Shown here in pieces: positions 40,118-49,961 of a stretch of 64,000 bases of DNA (within the stretch, counting starts at the first letter, position 1; each line of letters begins with the position of its first letter). The position numbers and the translations under genes were made by a program. Origin of the DNA: Eubacterium plexicaudatum ASF492 (GTDB lineage Bacteria; Bacillota; Clostridia; Lachnospirales; Lachnospiraceae); the NCBI RefSeq assembly GCF_000364225.2, contig NZ_AQFT02000001.1, positions 2,356,001-2,420,000 on the forward strand. The letters run 5' to 3'. A model generated the notes under the pieces. The model saw only the letters and a list, made by a program, of their open reading frames with translations, did no database searches and had not been told where the DNA came from.

Positions 40118-40705
40118 TTTCTCAAATACAATATTTAATATATCTTGATCAACTACTGCATATACACCATGCTTCTGTTTTAGATGATTCATCACTTTTT
40201 TCTGTTCAAGATCATTCCACTTTTTATAATCAAAAAGAATGATCCCACCATTATAATACTTGCGCGTATGCATACCTATTTTCATCTTATATCGTAAGCT
40301 CAGTGCATCGTATGCCATCGCAACCGCACAATTCCCCATATCTATATTAATCAACTCTGATATACTTTTTGCAATAACTGTATCTGCATCAATATACAAA
40401 ATTCTTTCGGTTGCGCATTCCAAAAAATTTAGTGCAAATAGTTTATAATATGTTGCATAGCTCCCCTTATACTTAGGTATCCCACTTTTTTCCAAATACG
40501 TTTCTATCTGCATGGTATCTATCAAGCGAACTGGTACATCATATTTTACAGAAACTTCTGCAATTCTTTTTCTGTTCTCTTCATCAATACCCCCATCTAA
40601 CAGAAATATTTTCTCAATTAGCGAAGCATTATTTTCTAACAAAGAGACGATCGAAACCCCCGCAAACGGTGCGTACGCATTACTGCATTGATATAAAATA
40701 CTAAT
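40118..40705 (-). pseudogene. Family 8 glycosyltransferase, 5' part (interrupted by IS)
   Basis: SILYQCSNAYAPFAGVSIVS is the GT8 N-terminus, RILYIDADTVIAKSI carries the DxD metal site, and YYNGGIILFDYKKWNDL the NGG motif. The frame is cut after IVFEK by the IS at 38650-40117. The expected start codon position is ATT (40705), just after GGGGGG and overlapping the upstream stop (ATTAG). Either a rare ATT start or a base error is likely. The donor is probably UDP-glucose or UDP-galactose, as in the family. Confidence 0.82.
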
Positions 40706-41780
40706 TACCCCCCTTTCTTACAGAACTAGTTGTATTATCTTGCATTCTATCTAAGTACTCTCTTCCGACCGTAATACATTCACATTTATGTTTAAAGACG
40801 TCCACCGTACTCGAATACAAATTAAGCACTTTACCAATCCCTAGATTTGTTGCAAATGCCAACACCTCGACGGATACTAAGTTATTAACAACTATACTGT
40901 CCGGAAATATTTTTCCATAATCTGTTTTATCTCTCGGATGAGCCTTTATTAACAACCTACATTCCTTATCTGCATACGTGTTTACCAATGATTTCCAACA
41001 CTGCTCTGCCTTTTCAGATGTATCGACTAAACCAATCCTCTAGTAATGGAGCTGTCAACAGAATATTTACGTCACCATGAATATCCAGCAACTTCTTATC
41101 ATATGCCAAAGCATATAACTCCAAAATTTTGTTTTTCTTTTTGTCATCCAATTTTTGAACCATTTCTGCCACATTATATACAATTATTTTTTTCTCTTTT
41201 AAATAACTCACCAGATTCTTATTTTCACTGACTTCTATTGCCGATACATATTTTGAGCATCCACTATATGCTACTATAATATTAAGTCTGTCAAAAATAA
41301 GCGATATACGCACTGCTAATTTATGCAATAGCATATTTATTTGAAAATTGTTTTTTGCATGCTCACTAACAATATAAGAAACCTTTTTAAAGTTCATTCT
41401 TAAATTGATTGTGGAAACTCCATCTATTGCGTATATTTCATCATATGCATTAAAATCCAGTCCTTGTGGTAGCTTCTCTCTTCTTGCCATCTTATGGAAT
41501 TTATAATACCTTCCCATTTTTTTTGGCCAGGCTATAAGTATTTTGGGAAATTTGACATAATCACTCAAATGCTCGTTTTTTATATAATCCTGATATAGCT
41601 TATCATCGAAAAAAACACCCTATGAAACAAATGCGAATTTTCCAATGGTTCTTTCATCTTCTCCATACCTTGCATATGGTTTGACAAAACCACATCCATT
41701 TCATCTTCTTCATTCAGCAGAGCCTTGACAATCGTCTTGTATAGCATATATGGTCTTTCACAAATAAATAATTTTTTCAC
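40701..41780 (-). CDS. GT52/polysialyltransferase-like glycosyltransferase (two indels)
   Basis: About 359 residues. MKKLFICERPYMLYKTIVKALL, NILLTAPLLED and LLIKAHPRDKTDY (the HP motif) followed by the VEVLAFATN and LYSSTVDV blocks resemble GT52-type sialyl/ulosonosyl transferases, which use CMP-sugars. The breaks are at the A7 run 41609-41615 (one base lost) and near 41030-41038, where the given sequence has one base too many (EDGLVDTSEKAEQCW restored). The neighbouring CMP-sugar synthetase and aldolase genes support a CMP-ulosonic acid donor. Confidence 0.7.
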
Positions 41781-41835
41781 AATACATCCCTCACTTTCCT
41801 ACCACTATTTTCCCGGTATGGCAACCACAATCAAT

Positions 41836-43418
41836 CTAACTTACCAGCAAATTTACTTTCCGTAATGAAACGAATCTCCATTTTTTAGAAAATTCTTTCA
41901 ACATAATCTCCATACCGTAGTTTTTCGCATCTAGTATACGATTGCTTATAATGAAAGACATATCTTCTAGTGCATAATTACTCTTTGCCTCATGGGAATA
42001 TCCATCAATTCCAGCAATATAAACTTCCTTTACATCAAGTTTTTTCAATAGTTGAAGCAACATGAGTCCTGCGTTATCTCTTACTTCCTCTATATTATTT
42101 AGCAATGGCACATATCTCACTCTCATATATCCCATTTCTGTCGGTATATTAGATGTTACAATACACTTATCACGCACTTTCTCATCAAGTTCACTGTAAC
42201 GTCGTAAATTGCTAACAAAAATATAATTCGTACCAACTTCTTTATATTCAAAATTTACACTAATAGTAATTGGATTCTTTTCTTTTACAAATTTAGTTAT
42301 TTTTTCTTTTTCAATACTCACACTCTTTCCCGGTCCGATTATAAGAATTATCCTTTGCGATATCGCTTCTCTAAATTCATTCAAATGCTCTTCATAGAAC
42401 TTTCCGTTTTCCATGAATTTATAATAGAGTTCCTTAATAAATACTTTGTCAAAACCCTCTCTTTTTTCTTTCGGCATCATCGCAAAAATTTCATCCATAT
42501 CTTCAATGCGCAATGTCTGCTTGTCCACAAGGTAGTTCGCATAATTTGGATGTACATTATGCTTTGCAGATAAATAATTAGGCACAGAATATCCCCAGCT
42601 ATTTTCTTGATATAATGCGTTCAGTACCTGATCGATCACTTGCAAGATCGGATTTAATATGTATGTCTTTCCCTCAGTCTCATTCAAATACTCCGTCAAT
42701 AACTCCGTATTTAGATTTCCTGCACCTCTGCCCATTCCATAAATGCTTGAATCAATAATTAACTGCCGCAGTGTTTTTACCGAAGTCAATGCTTTTGCAT
42801 TTGAATATGCAAGCTGCATATTGTTGTGAGAGTGAAATCCTATCTTGATACCACTGTCCAGCCTATTTTCTACAATATAGAAAAGCCGAAGCAAATCACG
42901 CTCTTTCATACCGCCGAAACTGTCTACGATATAAAATACATACGGCTTAATATCATTTGCACATCGGATAAGTTCTATAAATTCCTCGTCCGAATAATTC
43001 AAAGAAACCATCGGCTGCATAAACACCTTATATCCCTTTTCTGATATTTTTCTGCAAAATTCTACTGCCGCTTTCAAATCCTTCTTATGAAATGCAATTC
43101 TTATTCCATCAACTGCATTCTCACAACTTAATCCGATTTTGTCAATGGAATACTCGCCATAGTTAATCATGCAGACAAAAAGCCTTCCTGTTTTCTCTTT
43201 CGGAATTACCTCTGACATTGTCTCTAATGACGGAAACTTGGTACTGTTCTCGTCCGGTTCTGCCTGTTCTGTCACAAAACCGCATTCTATAATATCAATA
43301 TTTGCCTCTACCAATGCCCTGAGGATTTTACGAATATATTCACGTCCGAATTTCCAGTTATTGCAATATCCCCATCCCGCAATGTACAATCCAATATCTT
43401 TGTATCTGCTATATGCAT
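41836..43418 (-). CDS. DRE-TIM pyruvate-type aldolase fused to a C-terminal domain (frameshifted)
   Basis: About 527 residues. The first ~290 form an HMGL-like TIM barrel: DCTLRDGGYCNNW (metal Asp and Arg), IVDSFGGM, and HSHNNMQLAYSNA (metal His-x-His). This resembles 4-hydroxy-2-oxovalerate aldolase and capsule-locus aldolases. The last ~170 residues (IILIIGPGKSVSIEKEKI, VYIAGIDGYSHE) resemble DUF115/MptE-like folds. It probably forms or cleaves a 2-keto acid used for the ulosonic sugar. The break is in the C4 run 43370-43373; one added base restores LRDGGYCNN. ATG 43418 follows AAAGGAACT. It lies 20 bp after the kdsB-like gene. Confidence 0.8.
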
Positions 43419-43438
43419 CTTCCGAGTTCCTTTCTAAT

Positions 43439-44206
43439 CTATCCGCAAATCTTATATCGTTCCTGTTTTTTTCTTTCCTCTACAATCTTACGTACTTTTT
43501 CCAGATCATTTGGGGTATCTACTGCAACCGTATCTGAATCCACTTCAATATACTGTACTTTATAGCCGTTCTCTATAAATCTTAATATCTCAATATCCTC
43601 TATGCTCTCAATCTTCGCTTTTCCGTATATCCGATTATACTCGCAATAAAACTCCAGCGCCTCTGGTTTAAATCCATATACGCCCATCTGCTTAAAATAA
43701 ACATAATCAATACTTCCCTTTGGATATGGCGCTGTGGAACGGGTCAGATAAATTCCTATTCCGTCCTTATTCGTAATAACCTTAGGTACCGTAAAGTTTA
43801 CAACTTCTACCGGATCCTTAATCTTAGTCATTAAGTTAGTAACCTGTAGCGTATCATTTTCAAGAAACGGCAATATTACAGCACGAATAACCTTCGGCTC
43901 TAATAAAGGCTCATCTCCCTGAATATTTACATACAAATCAGCTTCTATCTTTCTTGCAACTTCCCCAATCCGGTCTGTTCCGGTTTTATGCTGATCGGAT
44001 GTCATTACAACCTCAATACTGTTCTGTTTGCAGACTTCTTCTATCTTCACGTCGTCTGTTGCAACATAGACTTTATCTAACTCTTTTACCTTTAAGCACT
44101 GATTATACACCCACCATATCATTGGCTTTCCGCAAATATCAGCCAAAGGCTTTCCCGGAAACCTTGAACTCTGATATCTTGCAGGTATTACTCCTATTAT
44201 TTTCAT
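43439..44206 (-). CDS. kdsB: CMP-ulosonic acid synthetase (KdsB-like cytidylyltransferase)
   Basis: 255 residues, intact. PARYQSSRFPGKPLADICGKP (residues 8-28) is the CTP-binding loop, YVNIQGDEPLLEP the metal site, and the late SIEDIEILRFIENGYKV/DSDTVAVDTPNDLEKV blocks are classic KdsB. It activates a 3-deoxy-ulosonic acid to its CMP form. In Gram-negatives this is Kdo for lipid A. In this Gram-positive setting the product must feed a capsule sugar, probably via the GT52-like gene. Confidence 0.9.
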   Translation of the reverse strand: MKIIGVIPARYQSSRFPGKPLADICGKPMIWWVYNQCLKVKELDKVYVATDDVKIEEVCKQNSIEVVMTSDQHKTGTDRIGEVARKIEADLYVNIQGDEPLLEPKVIRAVILPFLENDTLQVTNLMTKIKDPVEVVNFTVPKVITNKDGIGIYLTRSTAPYPKGSIDYVYFKQMGVYGFKPEALEFYCEYNRIYGKAKIESIEDIEILRFIENGYKVQYIEVDSDTVAVDTPNDLEKVRKIVEERKKQERYKICG

Positions 44207-44227
44207 CTTCGTATTTTCTCCTCATCC

Positions 44228-45274
44228 TTATACTTTCTGTAATGTTATAAAACTCGTCTTTATAAACCATGAGAAATCGCAGAACATCGACTTTATAATC
44301 CTTGCGCCAAGCTTAAACAGTATGACAATCTTACTTTTATACCCAAAAATCCTCATATCTTTTTCGGTATATCCAAGCATATACATCATCTGCTTTTCCT
44401 CTTCGTCCGGTTTATTCATATATGCCATTGCCGCCAGAAATATCCCATTATAATGTCTTCTCAAAATTCTTTTCAAAGCTTCTGCAATCATAGGGCTGTC
44501 CTCAAAAACTCCTGTTATTGCCAGGAATCCTTTATAGTCCATGAAAATTCGCTGCTTGAAATTCTCATAAAATCCATCGTTTCCAAATCTGGATAATGCT
44601 ATGCACTCCCGAATACACATCATTTTTCCTTTACCTTTCAGCATAGAAAGATACTGTGCTACCTGCACATAAATCGTTCCTTTATATTTTTCACAATATG
44701 TCCGCTGTGTATCCCATTCTTCTTTCTTCACTATGAGCGATGTCAAATATCCCATGCTTGTAGTCGAATTTAACTTGTCAAAATACTCTACCACCTTGTC
44801 TTCATTTGAGAAATCAACAATAAAGCTCTGTCTCTCTTTTGTCCATTTGTCTTTCATAAATGGCTTTAATTTTTTATTACAAATGATTCTATTTCCCCAA
44901 AACACAGAAATATCTGGATTTGTTTTTACATAAGACAAAACTACATCAATTGCTCCTTCTGCAATCCCATCATCATCGCCTGCCAGCCAGCAGTAATCAG
45001 CATCTGCAATCTCGACTGCTCTCAAAAAATTTGCGTCCGCACCATAGTTCTTATCTGTCCGGCTGTAAATAAACTCCACATCCACAGATTTCATATATTC
45101 AACAACACATTCATAGCTCTCCTCTGACGCATTATCGCTTACGCATATCTGCACGTCATTCTTATTCATTCCATTTAACCAACCGACAGCCGTCTTTAGA
45201 AATTCCAATAGATATTTCGGACGGTTATAAGTAGGTATACAAATCGCCAATGTCTTTCTCATAATTTTCTCCAA
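44228..45274 (-). CDS. Family 2 glycosyltransferase
   Basis: 348 residues, intact. AICIPTYNRPKYLLEFL opens the GT-A domain, SDNASEE and WLAGDDDGIAEGAIDVV give the donor and metal sites. The C-terminal third is basic and amphipathic and may lie on the membrane. It is 9 bp downstream of the DUF2304 gene. Confidence 0.88.
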   Translation of the reverse strand: MEKIMRKTLAICIPTYNRPKYLLEFLKTAVGWLNGMNKNDVQICVSDNASEESYECVVEYMKSVDVEFIYSRTDKNYGADANFLRAVEIADADYCWLAGDDDGIAEGAIDVVLSYVKTNPDISVFWGNRIICNKKLKPFMKDKWTKERQSFIVDFSNEDKVVEYFDKLNSTTSMGYLTSLIVKKEEWDTQRTYCEKYKGTIYVQVAQYLSMLKGKGKMMCIRECIALSRFGNDGFYENFKQRIFMDYKGFLAITGVFEDSPMIAEALKRILRRHYNGIFLAAMAYMNKPDEEEKQMMYMLGYTEKDMRIFGYKSKIVILFKLGARIIKSMFCDFSWFIKTSFITLQKV

Positions 45275-45283
45275 TCAACGCCC

Positions 45284-45625
45284 CTACTCTTCAGTGTCTT
45301 CATAATTTTTCAACGCGACCTCTCCCGCCAGTTCCTTCACTCTGCTTTCCAGTTTTGAAACCTTAATTGACAGCAAAAACAACTGAAACAACAGCAAAAA
45401 TGTAACTGCAAGAAACACAAAATTGACTGTAGTGGCAATTTGCAATACATTTGCCATAAAGATAGCAATCTGCGGAAAAACTGCTATAATGATCAAAATG
45501 ATTGAAAAAGCAATCCAGAACCCCATGTCTTCTATTTGCGTCTGAGATTTCCGAATTTTCCGAATAATATACCAAAATGTTCCAATCGCAGCCAAAACCA
45601 GAATTACACGCAACAGCACACTCAT
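45284..45625 (-). CDS. DUF2304 membrane protein
   Basis: 113 residues with three hydrophobic segments (LRVILVLAAIGTFWYII, GFWIAFSIILIIIAVFPQ, VNFVFLAVTFLLLFQLFLL) and a C-terminal coiled coil (LSIKVSKLESRVKELAGEVAL). DUF2304 proteins usually accompany DPM-like glycosyltransferases, as here (GtrB-like gene just upstream). It may anchor or regulate that enzyme; its function is not proven. Confidence 0.85.
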   Translation of the reverse strand: MSVLLRVILVLAAIGTFWYIIRKIRKSQTQIEDMGFWIAFSIILIIIAVFPQIAIFMANVLQIATTVNFVFLAVTFLLLFQLFLLSIKVSKLESRVKELAGEVALKNYEDTEE

Positions 45626-45626
45626 A

Positions 45627-46328
45627 TTATCTCTTCCTCCTAAACCACTGTATAAACACTAATGACATACAGATATTCATCATATAACGAATTGCGTTTC
45701 CGAGATTCAGATAACTGACCCCTGCTTGTCTCTCCCGCATTTTAATGCCTACTTCTTCTACGCAAAATCCCAGACGTATTAAAAGCGCTATTGTATCTGG
45801 TTCTGGTGCCATATTTATCTCGTCTGCCAAAAATTTCATAACATTCGCACCGTACAGCCGCATTCCCGATGTCGGATCACTGATCCGCTTTCCTGTCGTA
45901 ATTTTTATCAATGCCTGAATAATATAGCTTCCCAAATTTCTAAGCGATCTGCAGACTTTTTCCTCTGCAAATCTTGATCCGATAACAACGTCTGCATTCG
46001 TCTGTTTCATTTTCTCTACCATACATGCAATATAATGAGGATCATGCTGTCCGTCGCCATCATACTGAAGCGCCATCGAATACCCGTGTCTGGCTGCATA
46101 TTTCATCCCTGTTCTAAACACTTCTGCCAAACCTACATTGATTGGCATATCCACACAGTTATATTCCATTTCTTCACAGATTGCTTTAGTATTATCCTTA
46201 GAACCATCATTGATAATCACATAGTCATATACATTCTCCAGTTGTTTCAGTTCTTCAATCACCCATGGTATATTTTCCGCTTCATTATATGCTGGTATAA
46301 TCAGTAATATTTTTTTCATTTTTTCCAT
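45627..46328 (-). CDS. DPM1/GtrB-like family 2 glycosyltransferase
   Basis: 233 residues from ATG 46328 (AGGA upstream). IIPAYNEAENIPWVIEEL, INDGSKDNT, LQYDGDGQHDPHYI (DxDGQH metal motif) and GSRFAEEK are typical of polyprenyl-phosphate glycosyltransferases. It would charge undecaprenyl phosphate with one sugar, later used outside the membrane. A longer frame to 46373 overlaps the epimerase gene and lacks a ribosome site. Confidence 0.88.
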   Translation of the reverse strand: MEKMKKILLIIPAYNEAENIPWVIEELKQLENVYDYVIINDGSKDNTKAICEEMEYNCVDMPINVGLAEVFRTGMKYAARHGYSMALQYDGDGQHDPHYIACMVEKMKQTNADVVIGSRFAEEKVCRSLRNLGSYIIQALIKITTGKRISDPTSGMRLYGANVMKFLADEINMAPEPDTIALLIRLGFCVEEVGIKMRERQAGVSYLNLGNAIRYMMNICMSLVFIQWFRRKR

Positions 46329-46341
46329 TTTGTCCAGATTC

Positions 46342-46901
46342 CTACAACCCTTTATACTCATGTACAAATTCATCGAATGTCATTGCTGCCGCATCCTTTT
46401 CAGAAACAATCGGTTCCTTCGTTTTCCATTGAATCGCAAACTTCTTATCATCCCAGCGAATTCCCGTGTCATATCCCTTCAAATATTTTCCAATGCATTT
46501 ATACGATACGATTGCATCCTCAGAAAGCACTTCAAACCCATGGGCAAATCCATTCGGCACCCACACGCTATTATGATTCTCTTCCGACAAAATGACATCA
46601 ACATACTTCCCGAATGCAGGAGAACCTTTTCTTAAATCCACAATCACATCATGAATTGTTCCCTTAATTGCCCGGACAATTTTTATCTGGGGATTCTTCG
46701 TCTGAAAATGCATTCCTCGAATCACGTCCTTTTTCGAATATGACTCAAAATCTTCATATATCTCAGCATCAAGCCCCCATTCTTTAAACACATCCTTCTC
46801 CAGACTTTTTAAAAAATATCCCCTGTTATCTTCCATATAAAAGGTGTTATCAGCTTTACATCCTCTATTGCCAGCTCACTTATCAAAAAATTAGTATGCA
46901 T
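46342..46901 (-). CDS. RfbC/AscE-like sugar 3,5- or 5-epimerase (frameshifted)
   Basis: About 187 residues of the dTDP-4-dehydrorhamnose epimerase cupin family. YFLKSLEKDVFKEWGL, VIRGMHFQ (catalytic His), VIVDLRKGSP and VWVPNGFAHGFEVLSEDA are the family blocks. The break is in the A4 run 46839-46842; adding one base gives LITPFYMEDNRGYF. ATG 46901 overlaps the end of the upstream SDR gene and has GGAGAAAG before it. Since all neighbours make CDP-sugars, an AscE-like CDP-hexulose 5-epimerase is more likely than a dTDP-rhamnose enzyme. No rmlA/B/D is present. Confidence 0.82.
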
Positions 46902-47811
46902 ATGCTTTCTCCAACATCCATTCTCCGGTCAACTTTACACCTTCTGCAAAAGGCACTTCCGGTGCAAATCCCATTTTTTCCAATTTCGATGTATCAAACT
47001 CTTTATATGTCAGCATTGCTCCTGAAAAAGGGATCTTACCGAACATCAATTCCGAATCGCTATGTAAAACCTGTTTCATCTCTACAACAAATTCCTTTAA
47101 CGGACGTTGCTGCGCATTTCCAATATAGTATACAGAATTCACTTTACCCTGCTTTCCTGCAAGTACAATCTGCTTCACTGCATCTGTAACATATATAAAG
47201 TCATAGTACTGACGCCCATGCGTCAATTCTATCTTTTCGTTTCTCAGCATTTTTCTTAATGTGGTATTCAAAAAACGTGGTGACTTCTCTCCAACACCAT
47301 ATATATTAGAAATAATGACATTTATATAGAAAACTTCTTCTTTCACTGCAACAGTCTTCGCCATAAAGTTTGCTGCCACTTTAGCAGTGCTGTAGATATT
47401 TCGCATATCCGGTATAGAACCATCGATTGCAATATACTGTATTGCCTCATATTCCATAATACTTCCTGCATTGACAAATCGCCCACATCCCAAGCGTTTT
47501 GAAAGCCTTACCGCATCACAGGTAGTGTGTACATTCTGCAATTGCAATATCGTGTCCGCACGTTCCATTCCTGCAGTTCCCGCCCAAGCCAAATGGAAAA
47601 ATATATCCGCATGATCCCACGGAAAATCCTTCTTTTCAAGCCGGAACAAAGTCTGTGCCTCCGCTTCTACTACATATACCGAATCTCTCCACCCATTGGG
47701 AATACGTTTCTCATCCCGTACGACCACCGTTACTTCATCACCCTGCTTTAGAAGCTCCGCGACCAGCCATTTGCCAACAAACCCTGTCGCTCCTGTCACA
47801 ACAATTTTCAT
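46891..47811 (-). CDS. NAD(P)-dependent sugar-nucleotide epimerase/reductase (SDR)
   Basis: 306 residues, intact. Rossmann motif GATGFVGKWL (residues 7-16) and catalytic IYSTAKVAANF (Tyr-x3-Lys). Its length and position after rfbH fit the last reduction of a CDP-4-keto-3,6-dideoxyhexose (AscF/RfbJ-like). The stereochemical product cannot be read from sequence. Confidence 0.85.
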   Translation of the reverse strand: MKIVVTGATGFVGKWLVAELLKQGDEVTVVVRDEKRIPNGWRDSVYVVEAEAQTLFRLEKKDFPWDHADIFFHLAWAGTAGMERADTILQLQNVHTTCDAVRLSKRLGCGRFVNAGSIMEYEAIQYIAIDGSIPDMRNIYSTAKVAANFMAKTVAVKEEVFYINVIISNIYGVGEKSPRFLNTTLRKMLRNEKIELTHGRQYYDFIYVTDAVKQIVLAGKQGKVNSVYYIGNAQQRPLKEFVVEMKQVLHSDSELMFGKIPFSGAMLTYKEFDTSKLEKMGFAPEVPFAEGVKLTGEWMLEKAYAY

Positions 47812-47825
47812 TTTGCCTCCATCTG

Positions 47826-49165
47826 CTATTGATTTACCGCTTCGTGAATCGTCTTTGCTATATAGTCAATCATCTCATCTGTCATACCCGGATAAATACC
47901 TACCCAGAAGGTGTCTTTCATAATTTTGTCTGTATTAGCCAATTCCCCTACCACACGATATCCTTTACCAGATATTCTCATCTGGTCGAAGCATGGATGC
48001 TTTATTAGATTTCCTGCAAACAGCATTCTCGTCTGTACACCATGTGCTTCAACATACTGAACCACTTTATTTCTGTCAATACCATCTTTACAGGTAATCA
48101 AAAATCCAAACCAGCTTGGTTTTGAATTCTCACAGGGAACAGGAAGAATCAACTTATCTTCCGTACCTGCAAGTCCGTTTTTCAGCCGTTCAAAATTCTC
48201 TCTTCTTCTCTCTACAAAACCTTGCAACTTCTCAATTTGTGCGCATCCCACTGCCGCCTGCATATCTGTCGCCTTCAAGTTGTAACCAAAGTGTGAGTAT
48301 ACATATTTATGATCATATCCCATGGCAATTCACCATACTGTTTTTCAAATCTATGGCCGCAAAAATTGTCCTGACCAGATGCACAAACACAGTCACGCCC
48401 CCAATCACGCATAGAGCGGATACATTTGTTGAGCAGCGAATCATCCGTATATACAGCGCCGCCCTCTCCCATAGTCATATGATGCGGCGGATAAAAACTG
48501 GAAGTTCCGATATCCCCTATTGTTCCTGAAAACTTTTCCTCTCCATTGATTACATATTTTGTTCCAAGAGCATCGCAGTTATCCTCGATCATCCACAGAT
48601 TGTACTTTTCACAAAATGCCTTTACCTCAGTCAGATCAAACGGATTTCCAAGCGTATGTGCTGCCATAACAACCTTAGTTTTATCCGTCAACGCTGTCTC
48701 AAGCTTCGTAACATCCATATTATACTGTGGTATTGTCACATCAATAAATACCGGAACGACTCCATACTGAATTGCAGGAGTAACTGTGGTCGGAAATCCA
48801 GCTGCGACAGTAATCATTTCATCCCCTGGCTTTACCTGTCTCTTACCCAATAACGGCGATGTCAACGCCATAAACGCACATAAATTCGCAGAAGACCCTG
48901 AATTAACCAGAGAGCAATACCGTACTCCAAGATAATTTGCAAAGGATTTCTCAAACTTTTCTGTATATCTATCTGATGTCAACCAAAATTCCAACGCACT
49001 GTCAACAAGATTGCACATTTCATCGCTATCATATACACGGGACGCATATGGAATACGATCGCCTTCTGAAAATTTCTTCTTCGTGTTGTGGTAAGTATCA
49101 CAATACTCTTTCACCATTTCTAAAATGGCATTCTTCGCCTCCTGCTCTGTCTTCTTCTCCAACAT
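47826..49165 (-). CDS. rfbH: CDP-4-keto-6-deoxyglucose 3-dehydrase RfbH (frameshifted)
   Basis: About 446 residues. It is a PLP/PMP enzyme of the DegT family in which the usual Schiff-base Lys is His: SSFYPPHHMTMGEGGAV. That His is diagnostic for the E1 dehydrase, which removes the 3-OH of CDP-6-deoxy-4-hexulose. The Fe-S cysteines are in MRDWGRDCVCASGQDNFCGHRF. The break is at about 48321-48325; adding one base gives GELPMGYDHKYVYSHFGYN. ATG 49165 is chosen because AGGAG lies upstream; the longer open frame runs into rfbF. It directly follows rfbF. Confidence 0.92.
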
Positions 49166-49178
49166 TTCATTTTCTCCT

Positions 49179-49961
49179 CTACTCATTCCAAATTTTCCAT
49201 GGTGCTTTCCCGCTTTCCCATAGCTTCTCCAACCTTTCCTTGTCCCGCAATGTATCCATACACTGCCAGAAGCCATGATGCTTATAACATATAAGTTCCC
49301 CAATCCGGGCCATTCTTTCCATTGGTTCGCGCTCTAGCATAACGGAGTCCCCCTCAATGTAATCCAATACCGCCGGATTACACACGATAAAGCCACCATT
49401 GACCCAGCCACTGTCTTCCTTGCTCTTTTCTCTAAATGCCTGTATACTGTTGTCATCCGCAAAATCCATTATGCCAAAACGACCTTCCGGCTGTACTCCT
49501 GTCAACGTCATCATCTTACCTTTTGACCTATGGAATTCAACCAGTTCCTGAATATTTATATTTGCAACGCCGTCACCGTATGTAACCATAAACGGTTCAT
49601 TATCCAGATATTTCCTGACTCTTTTGACTCGTCCGCCTGTCATCGTATTTAATCCTGTATCGACCACCGTCACCTTCCATGGCTCTGCAGTATTATTGTG
49701 TACAATCATATCCTGCTTTGCGGTCGTAAAATCGTATGTAATATCACTTTTATGCAAAAAATAATATGAAAAATATTCTTTTATAACATACTGCTTATAT
49801 CCTGCACAAATCACAAAATCATTATATCCATACGCAGAATACAGCTTCATGATATGCCACATAATCGGCATACCTCCAATTTCAATCATTGGCTTTGGTT
49901 TTAAATGGCTTTCTTCAGAAATACGGGTTCCAAATCCGCCTGCCAAAATAATTACTTTCAT
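49179..49961 (-). CDS. rfbF: Glucose-1-phosphate cytidylyltransferase RfbF
   Basis: 260 residues, intact. LAGGFGTRISEESHLKPKPM is the nucleotide-binding start with the Lys pair; VTYGDGVANINI and the SGWVNGGFIV block are RfbF-type. It makes CDP-glucose from CTP and glucose-1-phosphate, the entry to CDP-3,6-dideoxyhexoses. The next enzyme, CDP-glucose 4,6-dehydratase (RfbG), is not in the window. The start overlaps the flippase stop by 4 bp. Confidence 0.93.
   Translation of the reverse strand: MKVIILAGGFGTRISEESHLKPKPMIEIGGMPIMWHIMKLYSAYGYNDFVICAGYKQYVIKEYFSYYFLHKSDITYDFTTAKQDMIVHNNTAEPWKVTVVDTGLNTMTGGRVKRVRKYLDNEPFMVTYGDGVANINIQELVEFHRSKGKMMTLTGVQPEGRFGIMDFADDNSIQAFREKSKEDSGWVNGGFIVCNPAVLDYIEGDSVMLEREPMERMARIGELICYKHHGFWQCMDTLRDKERLEKLWESGKAPWKIWNE

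Noticed and set aside
46342-46901. dTDP-rhamnose synthesis (rmlC)
   Set aside because: No rmlA, rmlB or rmlD is near; the neighbours are CDP-sugar enzymes, so an AscE-like role is more consistent.
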